A stretch of 64,000 nucleotides of DNA. It comes from JAIVJZ01 sp035645695 (lineage in GTDB: Bacteria; Acidobacteriota; Blastocatellia; Pyrinomonadales; Pyrinomonadaceae). Below, piece after piece: positions 15,626 to 23,585 of this stretch; within the stretch, counting starts at the first letter, position 1, and each line of letters opens with the position of its first letter. Position numbers and translations under genes: made by a program. The notes beneath the pieces were generated by a model that worked only from the letters and a program-made list of their open reading frames with translations, was not told where the DNA came from and did no database searches. The stretch lies in NCBI GenBank assembly GCA_035645695.1, contig DASQMC010000016.1, positions 1 through 64,000 of the forward strand. Reading direction: 5' to 3'.

Positions 15626-16771
15626 ATGATCTATTACATCTTCTACCAGTTGATTTTCGAGCGTTCCGGCGGGCAGGGCGCGCAGTCGGTCTTCGTCAAG
15701 GCGCTCAACGTCTTCCAGTACGTCACGTTCCGCACGGCCTACGCCACGGTCACCGCGCTCCTCATCTCGCTCGTCTTCGGCGGCCGCGTGATACGCATGT
15801 TGCGCGAGATGAACGTCGGGCAACAGATCAGGGAAGAGGGGCCGCAGGCGCACATGGCGAAGCGCGGCACCCCGACGATGGGCGGCGTCCTCATCATCGG
15901 TTCGGTGCTCATCTCAACGCTTCTCTGGGCGCGACTCTCAAATCTCTACGTCTGGATCGTGTTGATCGCGACCGCGCTTTTCGCCGTCGTCGGTTTCATG
16001 GACGATTACGCGAAGGTTGCGAGGCGGCAAAGTCTGGGGTTGACGGGCAAGCAGAAACTCGCCGCGCAGTTTTTGATCGCCACAGGGGTGTGGGCAACGC
16101 TCTATTTTTTCTCGCCGGATTATTCGTGGAATCTCAGCTTCCCGTTCTTCAAACAGACGGACATCTCGATGATCACGAACATCGGGCCGTGGCTCTATCT
16201 GGCCTTCATCATCGTGGTGCTCACGGGCGCGTCGAACGCCGTGAACCTGACGGACGGCCTTGACGGTCTCGCCATCAGCGTGACCTTTATCGCCATGGTC
16301 GCGCTGACGGCCTTCACCTACGTCAGCGGCGACGAGCGTTGGGCGCGCCAACTGTTCATCGATCATCGCCGCGAGGTGGGGGAACTGACGGTCTTTTGCG
16401 GGGCGATGGCGGGCGCGTCGCTCGGCTTCCTGTGGTACAACGCGCCGCCCGCAGACGTGTTCATGGGCGACGTGGGGAGCCTCGCCATCGGCGGCGCAAT
16501 CGGGACGATTGGAATTTTGACGAAGCAGGAATTCATCCTCGTGCTCGTCGGCGGCGTGTTCGTCCTCGAAGCGATCTCGGTGATGCTGCAAGTCTCCTTC
16601 TTCAAGATGACGAAACGGCACACGGGCACGGGGCGGCGGCTCTTTAAGATGACGCCGCTGCATCACCACTTCGAGATGCAGGGCTGGAAGGAATCGAAAG
16701 TCGTCTTCCGCTTCCTGATCCTGGCGATCCTGTTCGCGCTCCTGAGTCTCTCGACTTTGAAACTGCGTTGA
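15626..16771 (+). CDS. mraY: Phospho-MurNAc-pentapeptide transferase MraY
   Basis: 381 residues with about ten membrane helices. Makes lipid I from UDP-MurNAc-pentapeptide and undecaprenyl phosphate. Diagnostic motifs: KRGTPTMGG, the catalytic pair in GFMDDYAK, NLTDGLDGLA, MGDVGSLAIGG, and the HHHFE motif near the C-terminus. Length is typical (E. coli 360) with a slightly longer N-terminus. Only a weak ribosome site is seen; the start follows the nested palindrome by a few bases. Confidence 0.98.
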   Translation: MIYYIFYQLIFERSGGQGAQSVFVKALNVFQYVTFRTAYATVTALLISLVFGGRVIRMLREMNVGQQIREEGPQAHMAKRGTPTMGGVLIIGSVLISTLLWARLSNLYVWIVLIATALFAVVGFMDDYAKVARRQSLGLTGKQKLAAQFLIATGVWATLYFFSPDYSWNLSFPFFKQTDISMITNIGPWLYLAFIIVVLTGASNAVNLTDGLDGLAISVTFIAMVALTAFTYVSGDERWARQLFIDHRREVGELTVFCGAMAGASLGFLWYNAPPADVFMGDVGSLAIGGAIGTIGILTKQEFILVLVGGVFVLEAISVMLQVSFFKMTKRHTGTGRRLFKMTPLHHHFEMQGWKESKVVFRFLILAILFALLSLSTLKLR

Positions 16772-16779
16772 GGGAAGGA

Positions 16780-16886
16780 CAGTTTTCAGTTTTCAGTTTT
16801 TAGTTTTTAGTTGTTCGATTCAATCTTCAGCAACTCAGTCAGGTCAGCATACAAAACTGAAAACTGAAAACTGAAAACTGAAACTC
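16780..16886. repeat. Heptad palindrome between mraY and murD
   Basis: Left arm CAGTTTT repeated, right arm AAAACTG repeated. About 45 bases of loop. It ends 9 bases before the murD GTG. Confidence 0.9.
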
Positions 16887-16895
16887 AAAGTAATT

Positions 16896-18308
16896 GTGGA
16901 ACTGAGCGGCAAAAAAGTTCTGGTCATCGGCGCGGCCCGAAGCGGCATCGCGGCGGCGCGATTCTTAGCGGCGCGCGGGGCGACCGTGGCGTTGAATGAC
17001 CGCAAGGCCGTCGAGGAATGGACGGAAGAGGCGCGGGCGTTGAAGTCGGAAGGTGTCGGCCTCATCGCGGGCGACGTGCCGATGTGGTTGATGGATCAGG
17101 TCGAACTCGTCGTCACCAGCCCCGGCGTGCCGCCGAAGAACATCCCCGTGCGCTACATGGAACGCGCGGGCGCGGAGGTGATCGGCGAGGTCGAACTCGC
17201 CGCGCGATTCCTTCGCGGGCGCATCGTCGCCATCACGGGCACGAACGGTAAAACGACGACAACCGCGCTCGTCGCGGAGTTGCTCAGGGGCGCGGGGCTA
17301 CAGCACGTCGCCGTCGGCGGAAACATCGGCACGCCGCTCGTCTCGCTCGTGGACGCGTCGCACGCGGACGGCTGGACGGTCGCTGAAGTGTCGAGCTACC
17401 AGCTTGAGACGATTGTGGATTTTCACCCGGCAGTGGCCGTCGTGTTGAACCTGATGCCCGACCACATGGATCGCTATGAGACTCTGACCGATTACGGCGC
17501 GGCCAAGCATCGCATCTTTCGCAACCAGACGGCCGAGGACTTAGCCGTCCTGAACGCAGATGATCCAATCGTCGCTTCGTGGGCGAAAGGTTTGCGCGCG
17601 CACGTCGCGCTGTTCAGCGTCGAGCGTGAGCTTGAAGAAGGATTGTTTTTGCGGGATGGACGCGAGTTGGTGTCGCGTTCGGGCAAAGCGGAGCGCGTGT
17701 TGATGACGCGCGAAGAGATGCAACTGCGCGGACTGCACAACGTCCAGAACGTGCTGGCCGCGCTAGCCTGCGGGCTGGCGTGCGGCGCATCGCCCGATTC
17801 GATGCGCGAGACGGTGCGTAATTTCAGACCCGTCGAGCACCGGCTCGAACGCATCGCGGAGATCGGCGGAGTCGAGTTTTACAACGACTCGAAGGCGACG
17901 AACGTTGACGCGGCTCTGAAGGCGCTCGAAGCGTTCGCGGAACACGCGGGGCGGATCGTCCTCATACTCGGCGGGCGCGGCAAGAACGCGCCCTACGCGC
18001 CGCTCGCGCCGCTCGTCGAGCGCAAATGCCGCGCCCTCGTCGTGCTCGGCGAAGACGCCGAACGCATCGAGAGCGAGTTGAAAGCGCACGCGCCTGTCAT
18101 TCGCGCCGAAGACATGGCACAGGCCGTGCGGCGCGCGGCCGAGGTTGCGCGAGCGGGCGACGTAGTGCTGCTCGCGCCCGCGTGCGCCAGTTGGGACATG
18201 TTCGACAGTTTCGAGCACCGGGGCAGAGTGTTTAAGGAAGCGGTCAACGAAATGATGAACGCGGAACGCGGAACGATGAACGAAATGCAGAAAGCATCCG
18301 TCTCTTGA
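16896..18308 (+). CDS. murD: UDP-MurNAc-L-Ala:D-Glu ligase MurD
   Basis: 470 residues. Adds D-glutamate to UDP-MurNAc-L-alanine. N-terminal Rossmann motif KKVLVIGAARSGIAAARFL, SPGVPP, ATP loop ITGTNGKTTTTAL near residue 113, VSSYQLET, NLMPDHMDRY, EHRLE, NDSKATN and LAPACASWDMFDSFEHRG. The last about 20 residues after FKEAVNE are encoded by heptad repeat sequence (MMNAERGTMNE...), so the natural C-terminus was probably at about residue 450. The GTG start has no clear Shine-Dalgarno. Confidence 0.97.
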   Translation: MELSGKKVLVIGAARSGIAAARFLAARGATVALNDRKAVEEWTEEARALKSEGVGLIAGDVPMWLMDQVELVVTSPGVPPKNIPVRYMERAGAEVIGEVELAARFLRGRIVAITGTNGKTTTTALVAELLRGAGLQHVAVGGNIGTPLVSLVDASHADGWTVAEVSSYQLETIVDFHPAVAVVLNLMPDHMDRYETLTDYGAAKHRIFRNQTAEDLAVLNADDPIVASWAKGLRAHVALFSVERELEEGLFLRDGRELVSRSGKAERVLMTREEMQLRGLHNVQNVLAALACGLACGASPDSMRETVRNFRPVEHRLERIAEIGGVEFYNDSKATNVDAALKALEAFAEHAGRIVLILGGRGKNAPYAPLAPLVERKCRALVVLGEDAERIESELKAHAPVIRAEDMAQAVRRAAEVARAGDVVLLAPACASWDMFDSFEHRGRVFKEAVNEMMNAERGTMNEMQKASVS

Positions 18309-18342
18309 TTCATCGTTCCGCGTTCCGCGTTCATCGTTGAAT
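18253..18342. repeat. Heptad palindrome overlapping the 3' end of murD
   Basis: Left arm GAACGCG/GAACGATG units lies inside the murD reading frame. Right arm is the complement and ends 5 bases before the ftsW ATG. The loop contains AGAAAGCATCC. Confidence 0.9.
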
Positions 18343-18347
18343 TTGTT

Positions 18348-19562
18348 ATGGCGAGAAAGCTACAAGCTGACGAGTGGTTGTTTGCGGCGACGGTGGGGCT
18401 GGCGCTGTTCGGCGTCGTGATGGTCTACAGCGCGTCGGCCGATCTGGCGTTCGCCGAAAACGGCACGCAGTATCACTACGTCAAGCGGCAGGCGATGTGG
18501 ACGGTGGCGGGGCTGCTCGCGATGATGGCCGTGATGCACTTCGATTACGGGCGGCTGCGTGATCGACGCGTCGTCGCCGGACTCATCGCCGGGACGGTCG
18601 TGCTCCTGATCGCGGTCTTCCTGTTTCCGCGCATCAACGGCGCGCACCGCTGGATCAAGTTGCCGGGAGGCTTCTCGCTGCAACCGTCGGAGTTGTCGAA
18701 ACTCGCGCTGGCGATCTTTCTGGCGCGCTTCCTCGAACGCCGCGCGGGCGAGGAACACGCGCTCTGGAAATCTTTCGCGCCGTGCGTGCTCGTGACCGGG
18801 TTGTTCGTGGTGCTGGTCGCGGCGGAGCCGGATTTGGGAACGGCGATGATGCTCGGCGTGACGAGCGTCGTCATGTTGTTTGTGGCGGGCGCGCGGTTGC
18901 GATATCTGGGAGCGCTCGGCGCGGTCGGGGTGGCCGGCATCGTCTTCATGATCGTGATGTTCCCGTGGCGTCTGGGACGCGTGACCGCCTTTCTCGATCC
19001 GTGGGCCGACGCGCAAGGTACCGGGTTTCAGGTCGTGCAATCTTTGATCGCGGTCGGGTCGGGCGGGACGGACGGATTGGGTTTCGCGCAGGGGCGACAG
19101 AAGATGCTCTTTTTGCCGTTCGCGCATTCGGATTTCATCTTCGCCGTGGTGGGCGAGGAGTTGGGGTTAATCGGCGCGCTGACGCTCGTCGCCGTCTTCG
19201 GCCTGTTTTTGTGGCGCGGGGTGCGCGTGGCGCGACGCGCGCCGGATCGCTTCGGGATGCTGCTCGGTTTGGGGATCGTGGTCGGGATCGTGGCGCAGGC
19301 TTTGTTCAATATCAGCGTCGTCCTGTCGCTCGTGCCGACGAAGGGCATCCCGCTGCCGTTCATCTCCTACGGCGGCTCGTCGATGATGTTCACGCTGGTC
19401 AGCGTCGGCGTGCTGCTGAACATATCGCAGCAGGGGACGGCGCAGGGCGATGCCACGGCGACGCGCGGCGAGTTTGCGCCGAAGAACGCGCTCTCGACAC
19501 CGCCGCCGCGACGGCAACGCGTGCCGGTCACGCAGACGTGGCGGCCGGAAGGCCGGAGTTGA
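18348..19562 (+). CDS. ftsW: Septal peptidoglycan glycosyltransferase FtsW
   Basis: 404 residues, SEDS family with about ten membrane helices. Polymerises lipid II at the septum with FtsI. Motifs: VMVYSASADLAF, NGAHRWIKLPGGFSLQPSEL, AAEPDLGTAMML, and the C-terminal KGIPLPFISYGGSSM. The cytoplasmic tail is Arg/Pro-rich. There is no Shine-Dalgarno sequence; a repeat arm abuts the ATG. murG follows after 8 bases. Confidence 0.97.
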   Translation: MARKLQADEWLFAATVGLALFGVVMVYSASADLAFAENGTQYHYVKRQAMWTVAGLLAMMAVMHFDYGRLRDRRVVAGLIAGTVVLLIAVFLFPRINGAHRWIKLPGGFSLQPSELSKLALAIFLARFLERRAGEEHALWKSFAPCVLVTGLFVVLVAAEPDLGTAMMLGVTSVVMLFVAGARLRYLGALGAVGVAGIVFMIVMFPWRLGRVTAFLDPWADAQGTGFQVVQSLIAVGSGGTDGLGFAQGRQKMLFLPFAHSDFIFAVVGEELGLIGALTLVAVFGLFLWRGVRVARRAPDRFGMLLGLGIVVGIVAQALFNISVVLSLVPTKGIPLPFISYGGSSMMFTLVSVGVLLNISQQGTAQGDATATRGEFAPKNALSTPPPRRQRVPVTQTWRPEGRS

Positions 19563-19570
19563 GCGTGAAG

Positions 19571-20650
19571 ATGCGCGCACTCTTCGCCGCCGGTGGAACG
19601 GGCGGGCACATCTATCCGGCGCTCGCCGTGGCGAAAGAGTTGATGAGCCGAAGCCCGGAATCGGCGGTGCGGTTCGTCGGCACGGCGCGGGGATTGGAGA
19701 CGCGGCTCGTGCCGCAGGCGGGCTTCGAGCTGTCGCTCATCGAAAGCGCGGGGCTGACGAACATGACGCTCGGCGCGCGACTGAGGGGCTTGTGGCTGCT
19801 GCCTAAGAGTTTCGTGGCGGCGCGGCGTTTGATAAGCGAATTTCGGCCGGATGTCGTCGTCGGCGCGGGCGGTTACGTGACGGGTTCGGTGCTGTTGACG
19901 GCGGCGTTGATGAGGATTCCGACGCTCGTCATGGAGTCGAACGCCGTGCCCGGTTTTACGAACCGCAGGCTCGCGCGATTCGTCGATGCGGCGACCGTCT
20001 CATTTGAAGCGACGCTCCCTTTTTTTCGCGGCCGGGGCGTTGTGACCGGAAACCCCGTGCGCCGCGAGTTCTTTGACATTCCGGCAAAAATGCGCGACCC
20101 TTCGCGTTTTTCTTTGCTGCTCTTCGGCGGGTCGCAGGGCGCGCGCAGCGTGAGCAACGCGATGGTCGCGGCCTTGCCGCACCTCGCCGCGCACCGCGAC
20201 GTGCTGCACATCACGCACCAGACGGGCAAGCTCGATTTCGAGGCGGTGCGCGCCGGTTACGAGGCGGCGGGTTGGGCTGAGCGCGCCGATATTCGCGAGT
20301 ATATAGACGACATGGTGGCGGCCTTTGCCGCGGCCGACCTGATCGTCTCGCGCGCCGGGGCGACGACGGCCGCCGAGTTGATGGCGGCGGGCAGGACGGC
20401 CGTCATGATCCCGCTGCCCGGCCAACTCGAACAGCGTCGCAACGCCGAAGTGTTGCAGGAGGCGAACGCCGCACGCATGATCCTGCAAGAGAACCTGACG
20501 GGCGACGCGCTCGCGCGCGAGATCGCCGAATTGATAAACGACCCGGCCGAGATCACGCGCCGCGAACAGGCGAGCCGCAAACTCGCCCGGCCGGACGCAG
20601 CGGGCGCGACGGTTGATTTGATTGAGGAATTAGTGAGCAGTAAGCAGTAA
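19571..20650 (+). CDS. murG: Lipid II synthase MurG
   Basis: 359 residues. Transfers GlcNAc to lipid I on the inner face of the membrane. Motifs: LFAAGGTGGHIYPALAVA at the start, VVVGAGGYVTG, MESNAVPGFTNR, TGNPVRREF, LLFGGSQGARSVS, and SRAGATTAAELMAAG. A long in-frame upstream extension overlaps ftsW and is spurious. The last four residues (SSKQ) and the stop lie in a heptad array (AGCAGTA), which forms the left arm around the next gene. Confidence 0.97.
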   Translation: MRALFAAGGTGGHIYPALAVAKELMSRSPESAVRFVGTARGLETRLVPQAGFELSLIESAGLTNMTLGARLRGLWLLPKSFVAARRLISEFRPDVVVGAGGYVTGSVLLTAALMRIPTLVMESNAVPGFTNRRLARFVDAATVSFEATLPFFRGRGVVTGNPVRREFFDIPAKMRDPSRFSLLLFGGSQGARSVSNAMVAALPHLAAHRDVLHITHQTGKLDFEAVRAGYEAAGWAERADIREYIDDMVAAFAAADLIVSRAGATTAAELMAAGRTAVMIPLPGQLEQRRNAEVLQEANAARMILQENLTGDALAREIAELINDPAEITRREQASRKLARPDAAGATVDLIEELVSSKQ

Positions 20651-21073
20651 GCAGTGAGGTTTTATGGAGAAACCGCATAAAAGGCTTGTTGCATGGCAGA
20701 AGAGCATGGAACTGGTTGTGTTGATTTACGAACTCACTAAAAGATTTCCCAAAGAGGAAATCTATGGATTGACTTCGCAGCTTCGACGAGCAGCGGTCTC
20801 TGTGCCGTCAAATATCAGCGAAGGGGCAGCGGGTCGCTCGACCGATCAGTTTAAGAATTTCTTGGGAATCGCCATCGGTTCACTCAACGAGGTTAGCACG
20901 CAACTTGAGATTGCCAATCGCGTCGGTTATCTGGACGAGAACGTTTCAAATAAAGCACAACATTTATTAGATGAGTGTTTGGCTTTAACTTACGGACTTA
21001 AGAAGTCAATAGGTAGTAACCAATGAGGCTCTTGAATTTAAAACTGCTTACTGCTCACTGCTTACTGCTCACT
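20632..21073. mobile_element. Candidate repeat-flanked element carrying a four-helix-bundle gene
   Basis: Left arm 20632-20656 is GTGAGCAGTAAGCAGTAAGC-type heptads; right arm 21041-21073 is the complement (ACTGCTT/ACTGCTC repeated). The arms enclose only the 120-codon gene at 20664-21026. The whole unit is inserted between murG and murC, which are usually adjacent. No target duplication was identified. This resembles 23S rRNA intervening sequences, which also pair terminal inverted repeats with a protein of this family. Confidence 0.5.
20664..21026 (+). CDS. Four-helix-bundle protein (23S rRNA intervening-sequence protein family)
   Basis: 120 residues. Family pattern is clear: HKRLVAWQKSMELVVLIYEL, then FPKEEIYGLTSQLRRAAVSV, PSNISEGAAGRS, FLGIAIGSLNEVSTQLEIA and a last helix with LLDECLALTYGL. 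These small helical proteins are found in rRNA intervening sequences and, as Avd, in diversity-generating retroelements; their role is not established. Codon use and GC content are clearly lower than in the flanking mur genes, a sign of separate origin. No reverse transcriptase or rRNA is nearby. Confidence 0.93.
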   Translation: MEKPHKRLVAWQKSMELVVLIYELTKRFPKEEIYGLTSQLRRAAVSVPSNISEGAAGRSTDQFKNFLGIAIGSLNEVSTQLEIANRVGYLDENVSNKAQHLLDECLALTYGLKKSIGSNQ

Positions 21074-21084
21074 ATGGATTGACG

Positions 21085-22491
21085 ATGTTCCATCGCATTA
21101 AACACGTTCACCTCGTCGGCATCGGCGGGATCGGCATGTCCGGCATCGCGGAGGTGTTGTGCAACCTCGGATTCCGCGTGTCGGGTTCGGACATGAAGCG
21201 TTCGGGGGTGACGGAGCGTTTGGAGCGGTTGGGCGCGGAGTTCAGAGAAGGGCACCGCGCGGAGAACGTGGGCGACGCGCAGGTGGTGGTTCGTTCGACC
21301 GCCGTGCGCGACGACAACGCGGAACTCGTGGAGGCGCGCGAGCGTTCCATTCCGGTCATCGCGCGGGCGGAGATGCTGGCCGAATTGATGCGTCTCAAAC
21401 GCGACACGGTCGCCGTCGCCGGTTCGCACGGGAAGACGACGACCACTTCGATGATCGGGATGGTACTGGGCGCGGCCGGATTCGATCCCACGGTCGTCGT
21501 CGGCGGCGTGGTCGGGGCGTTCGGGTCGAACGCGCGGCTGGGCAAGAGCGAGTTGATGGTGGTCGAGGCGGACGAGAGCGACAGGTCGTTTTTGATGTTA
21601 GCCCCGACTTTCACGGTCGTGACGAACATCGACCGCGAGCACATGGATTACTACCGCGACATGGAAGACATGCAGGACTGCTTCGTCAGGTTCGTCAACA
21701 AGGTGCCGTTCTACGGCGCGTCGGTGCTGTGTCTCGACGACCCTTACGTGCAGGCGGTCATTCCGCACGTCAAGCGGCGGCGCATCACTTACGGCCTGAG
21801 CGCGCAGGCCGACGTATCGGCGCACGGCATCCGCTTCGACATCCCGTTCGGCTCGCGCTTCACGGTCTGGCGCGGGCAGGAGGTGATGGGCGAGGTCACT
21901 CTGCGCGTGCCGGGTTTGCACAACGTCTATAACGCGCTGGCGGCCGTCGCTATAAGTTTCGAGTTGGAATCGCCGTTTGAAAAGACCGTGGAAGGACTCG
22001 GCGCATATACGGGCGTCAACCGTCGCTTTCAATTCAAGGGCGAGGCGCAGGGCGTGCTCGTCGTGGACGACTACGGGCATCACCCGACGGAGATTCGCGC
22101 GACGCTGGCCGCCGCCAAGATCGGATCGTCGGGGCGGCGCATGGTCGTGCTTTTTCAGCCGCACCGTTACACGCGCACGCAGGATCAGATGGAAGAGTTT
22201 GCGCGCTCATTCAACAACGCTGATGTGCTGCTCGTGTCGGACATCTACGCGGCGAGCGAAGACCCGATTCCGGGCATCACGGCCGAGGCTGTGGTCGAGG
22301 CCGTGAAACGCTACGGCCACAAGAACACTTTCTACGTCGGCTCGCTTGAGACGGCCGTCAAGGCTTTGCTCAGCGAGGCGCACAAAGGCGACATGGTGAT
22401 CACGCTCGGCGCGGGCAACGTCTATCGCGCCGGAGAAGAGTTGATCGAACTGCTCGACAAAAACGGCGACGGAACCGTCGAAGGCAAATGA
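21085..22491 (+). CDS. murC: UDP-MurNAc:L-Ala ligase MurC
   Basis: 468 residues. First amino acid ligase of peptidoglycan precursor synthesis. Motifs: IKHVHLVGIGGIGMSGIAE, SGSDMKRSGVTERLE, ATP loop VAGSHGKTTTTSMIG near residue 112, EADESDRSFL, VTNIDREHMDYY, and DDYGHHPTEIRATL. The ATG at 21085 was chosen over an in-frame TTG two codons upstream; neither has a good ribosome site, since a repeat arm sits right upstream. The stop overlaps the murB start (ATGA). Confidence 0.97.
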   Translation: MFHRIKHVHLVGIGGIGMSGIAEVLCNLGFRVSGSDMKRSGVTERLERLGAEFREGHRAENVGDAQVVVRSTAVRDDNAELVEARERSIPVIARAEMLAELMRLKRDTVAVAGSHGKTTTTSMIGMVLGAAGFDPTVVVGGVVGAFGSNARLGKSELMVVEADESDRSFLMLAPTFTVVTNIDREHMDYYRDMEDMQDCFVRFVNKVPFYGASVLCLDDPYVQAVIPHVKRRRITYGLSAQADVSAHGIRFDIPFGSRFTVWRGQEVMGEVTLRVPGLHNVYNALAAVAISFELESPFEKTVEGLGAYTGVNRRFQFKGEAQGVLVVDDYGHHPTEIRATLAAAKIGSSGRRMVVLFQPHRYTRTQDQMEEFARSFNNADVLLVSDIYAASEDPIPGITAEAVVEAVKRYGHKNTFYVGSLETAVKALLSEAHKGDMVITLGAGNVYRAGEELIELLDKNGDGTVEGK

Positions 22492-23513
22492 CGACAATGA
22501 CTGCGATGACGCAAAGCACGATGAGCCTCACTGAACGCGACGCGGCGATTGCGGGGATCGCGGCGCGCACGGGCGTCGGCGCGTCGCGCGGGCGGCGTTT
22601 CGCCGAGTTGACGAGTTTGCGCGTCGGGGGCGCGATTGACTGGGTGTTCGCGCCGGAGACGGAAGAAGATGCGGCGGCGGTCGCGGGCGAACTGGAAGCG
22701 GCGGGCATCGAGTGGCGCGTGCTCGGCGCGGGCAGCAACGTGCTGGCAGACGACGAGGATCATCATTACGTCGTCGTCAGCATGCGAGAGGTGAAGGGCA
22801 CGGCGTTGTTCGAGGGCGAACGCGTGAGCGTGAGCGCGGGCTATTCGCTGCCGCGCCTGTGCGTTGACGCGGCGCGACGAGGGCTGGCCGGGATCGAGGG
22901 TCTGGGCGGCATTCCGGGCACGGTCGGCGGCGCTCTCTGGATGAATGCGGGCGCATACGGGCACGAGATCGGGAACGTCGTGGAGACGGTGCGCGTGGCG
23001 CGCGGCGGGCGGGTGGTGCAGGTGCGCGCGAGCGAGATCAGTTGGAACTACCGGCACACCTCTTTTCGCGAGGGCGAATTGTTGCTCGGCGTCACGTTGC
23101 GCCTGCGCCCGGACGACTCTGCGAAGATCGTGGAACGAATGGCCGAAGTGAAACGCCAGCGAATGGAGACGCAGCCGCACGGCGCGCGTTCCGCCGGGTG
23201 CTTCTTCAAGAATCCGCCGGGCAGCGGTTTGAGCACCGGCAAGATGATCGACGAAATGGGAATGAAGGGCGAGAAGAGGGGCGGCGCGGTCGTCTCGCCC
23301 GTCCACGCGAACTTCATCGTGACCGAGGGCGACGACGCGCGCGCCTCGGACGCGCTTGCGCTCGCCGAAGAGATCAGGGAACGCATACGCCGCGAACGCG
23401 GCATCGAGTTGGAGTACGAGGTCGAACTGTGGCGCAGCGACAACGCGCGCGAAGCGAACGGGACGATTCCCGAAGAAGAGACGAAGGGCGTGCAGGGCAA
23501 GACGGATGAATAG
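22488..23513 (+). CDS. murB: UDP-N-acetylenolpyruvoylglucosamine reductase MurB
   Basis: 341 residues. FAD/NADPH enzyme that makes UDP-MurNAc. FAD domain motifs: LTSLRVGGAIDWVF, VLGAGSNVLADDE, GIEGLGGIPGTVGGALWMNAGAYG. The substrate domain has GARSAGCFFKNPPGSGLS, where the proton-donating serine of the usual SAGSxFKNP motif reads Cys. The E of EYEVELW near the C-terminus is kept. Coupled to murC by a 4-base overlap. A C-terminal tail of about 25 polar residues is extra. Confidence 0.96.
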   Translation: MTTMTAMTQSTMSLTERDAAIAGIAARTGVGASRGRRFAELTSLRVGGAIDWVFAPETEEDAAAVAGELEAAGIEWRVLGAGSNVLADDEDHHYVVVSMREVKGTALFEGERVSVSAGYSLPRLCVDAARRGLAGIEGLGGIPGTVGGALWMNAGAYGHEIGNVVETVRVARGGRVVQVRASEISWNYRHTSFREGELLLGVTLRLRPDDSAKIVERMAEVKRQRMETQPHGARSAGCFFKNPPGSGLSTGKMIDEMGMKGEKRGGAVVSPVHANFIVTEGDDARASDALALAEEIRERIRRERGIELEYEVELWRSDNAREANGTIPEEETKGVQGKTDE

Positions 23514-23585
23514 GTGACAACGCGGCCGGCGTTGCGCGGGCTTTCCCGTCGCGCGTCACACGTCACTCCGGGAAGAGGTTAATAG

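Noticed and set aside
18782..19570. In-frame 263-codon extension upstream of murG
   Set aside because: It overlaps ftsW in another frame and is Arg/Gly-rich without family similarity; MurG starts normally at 19571.
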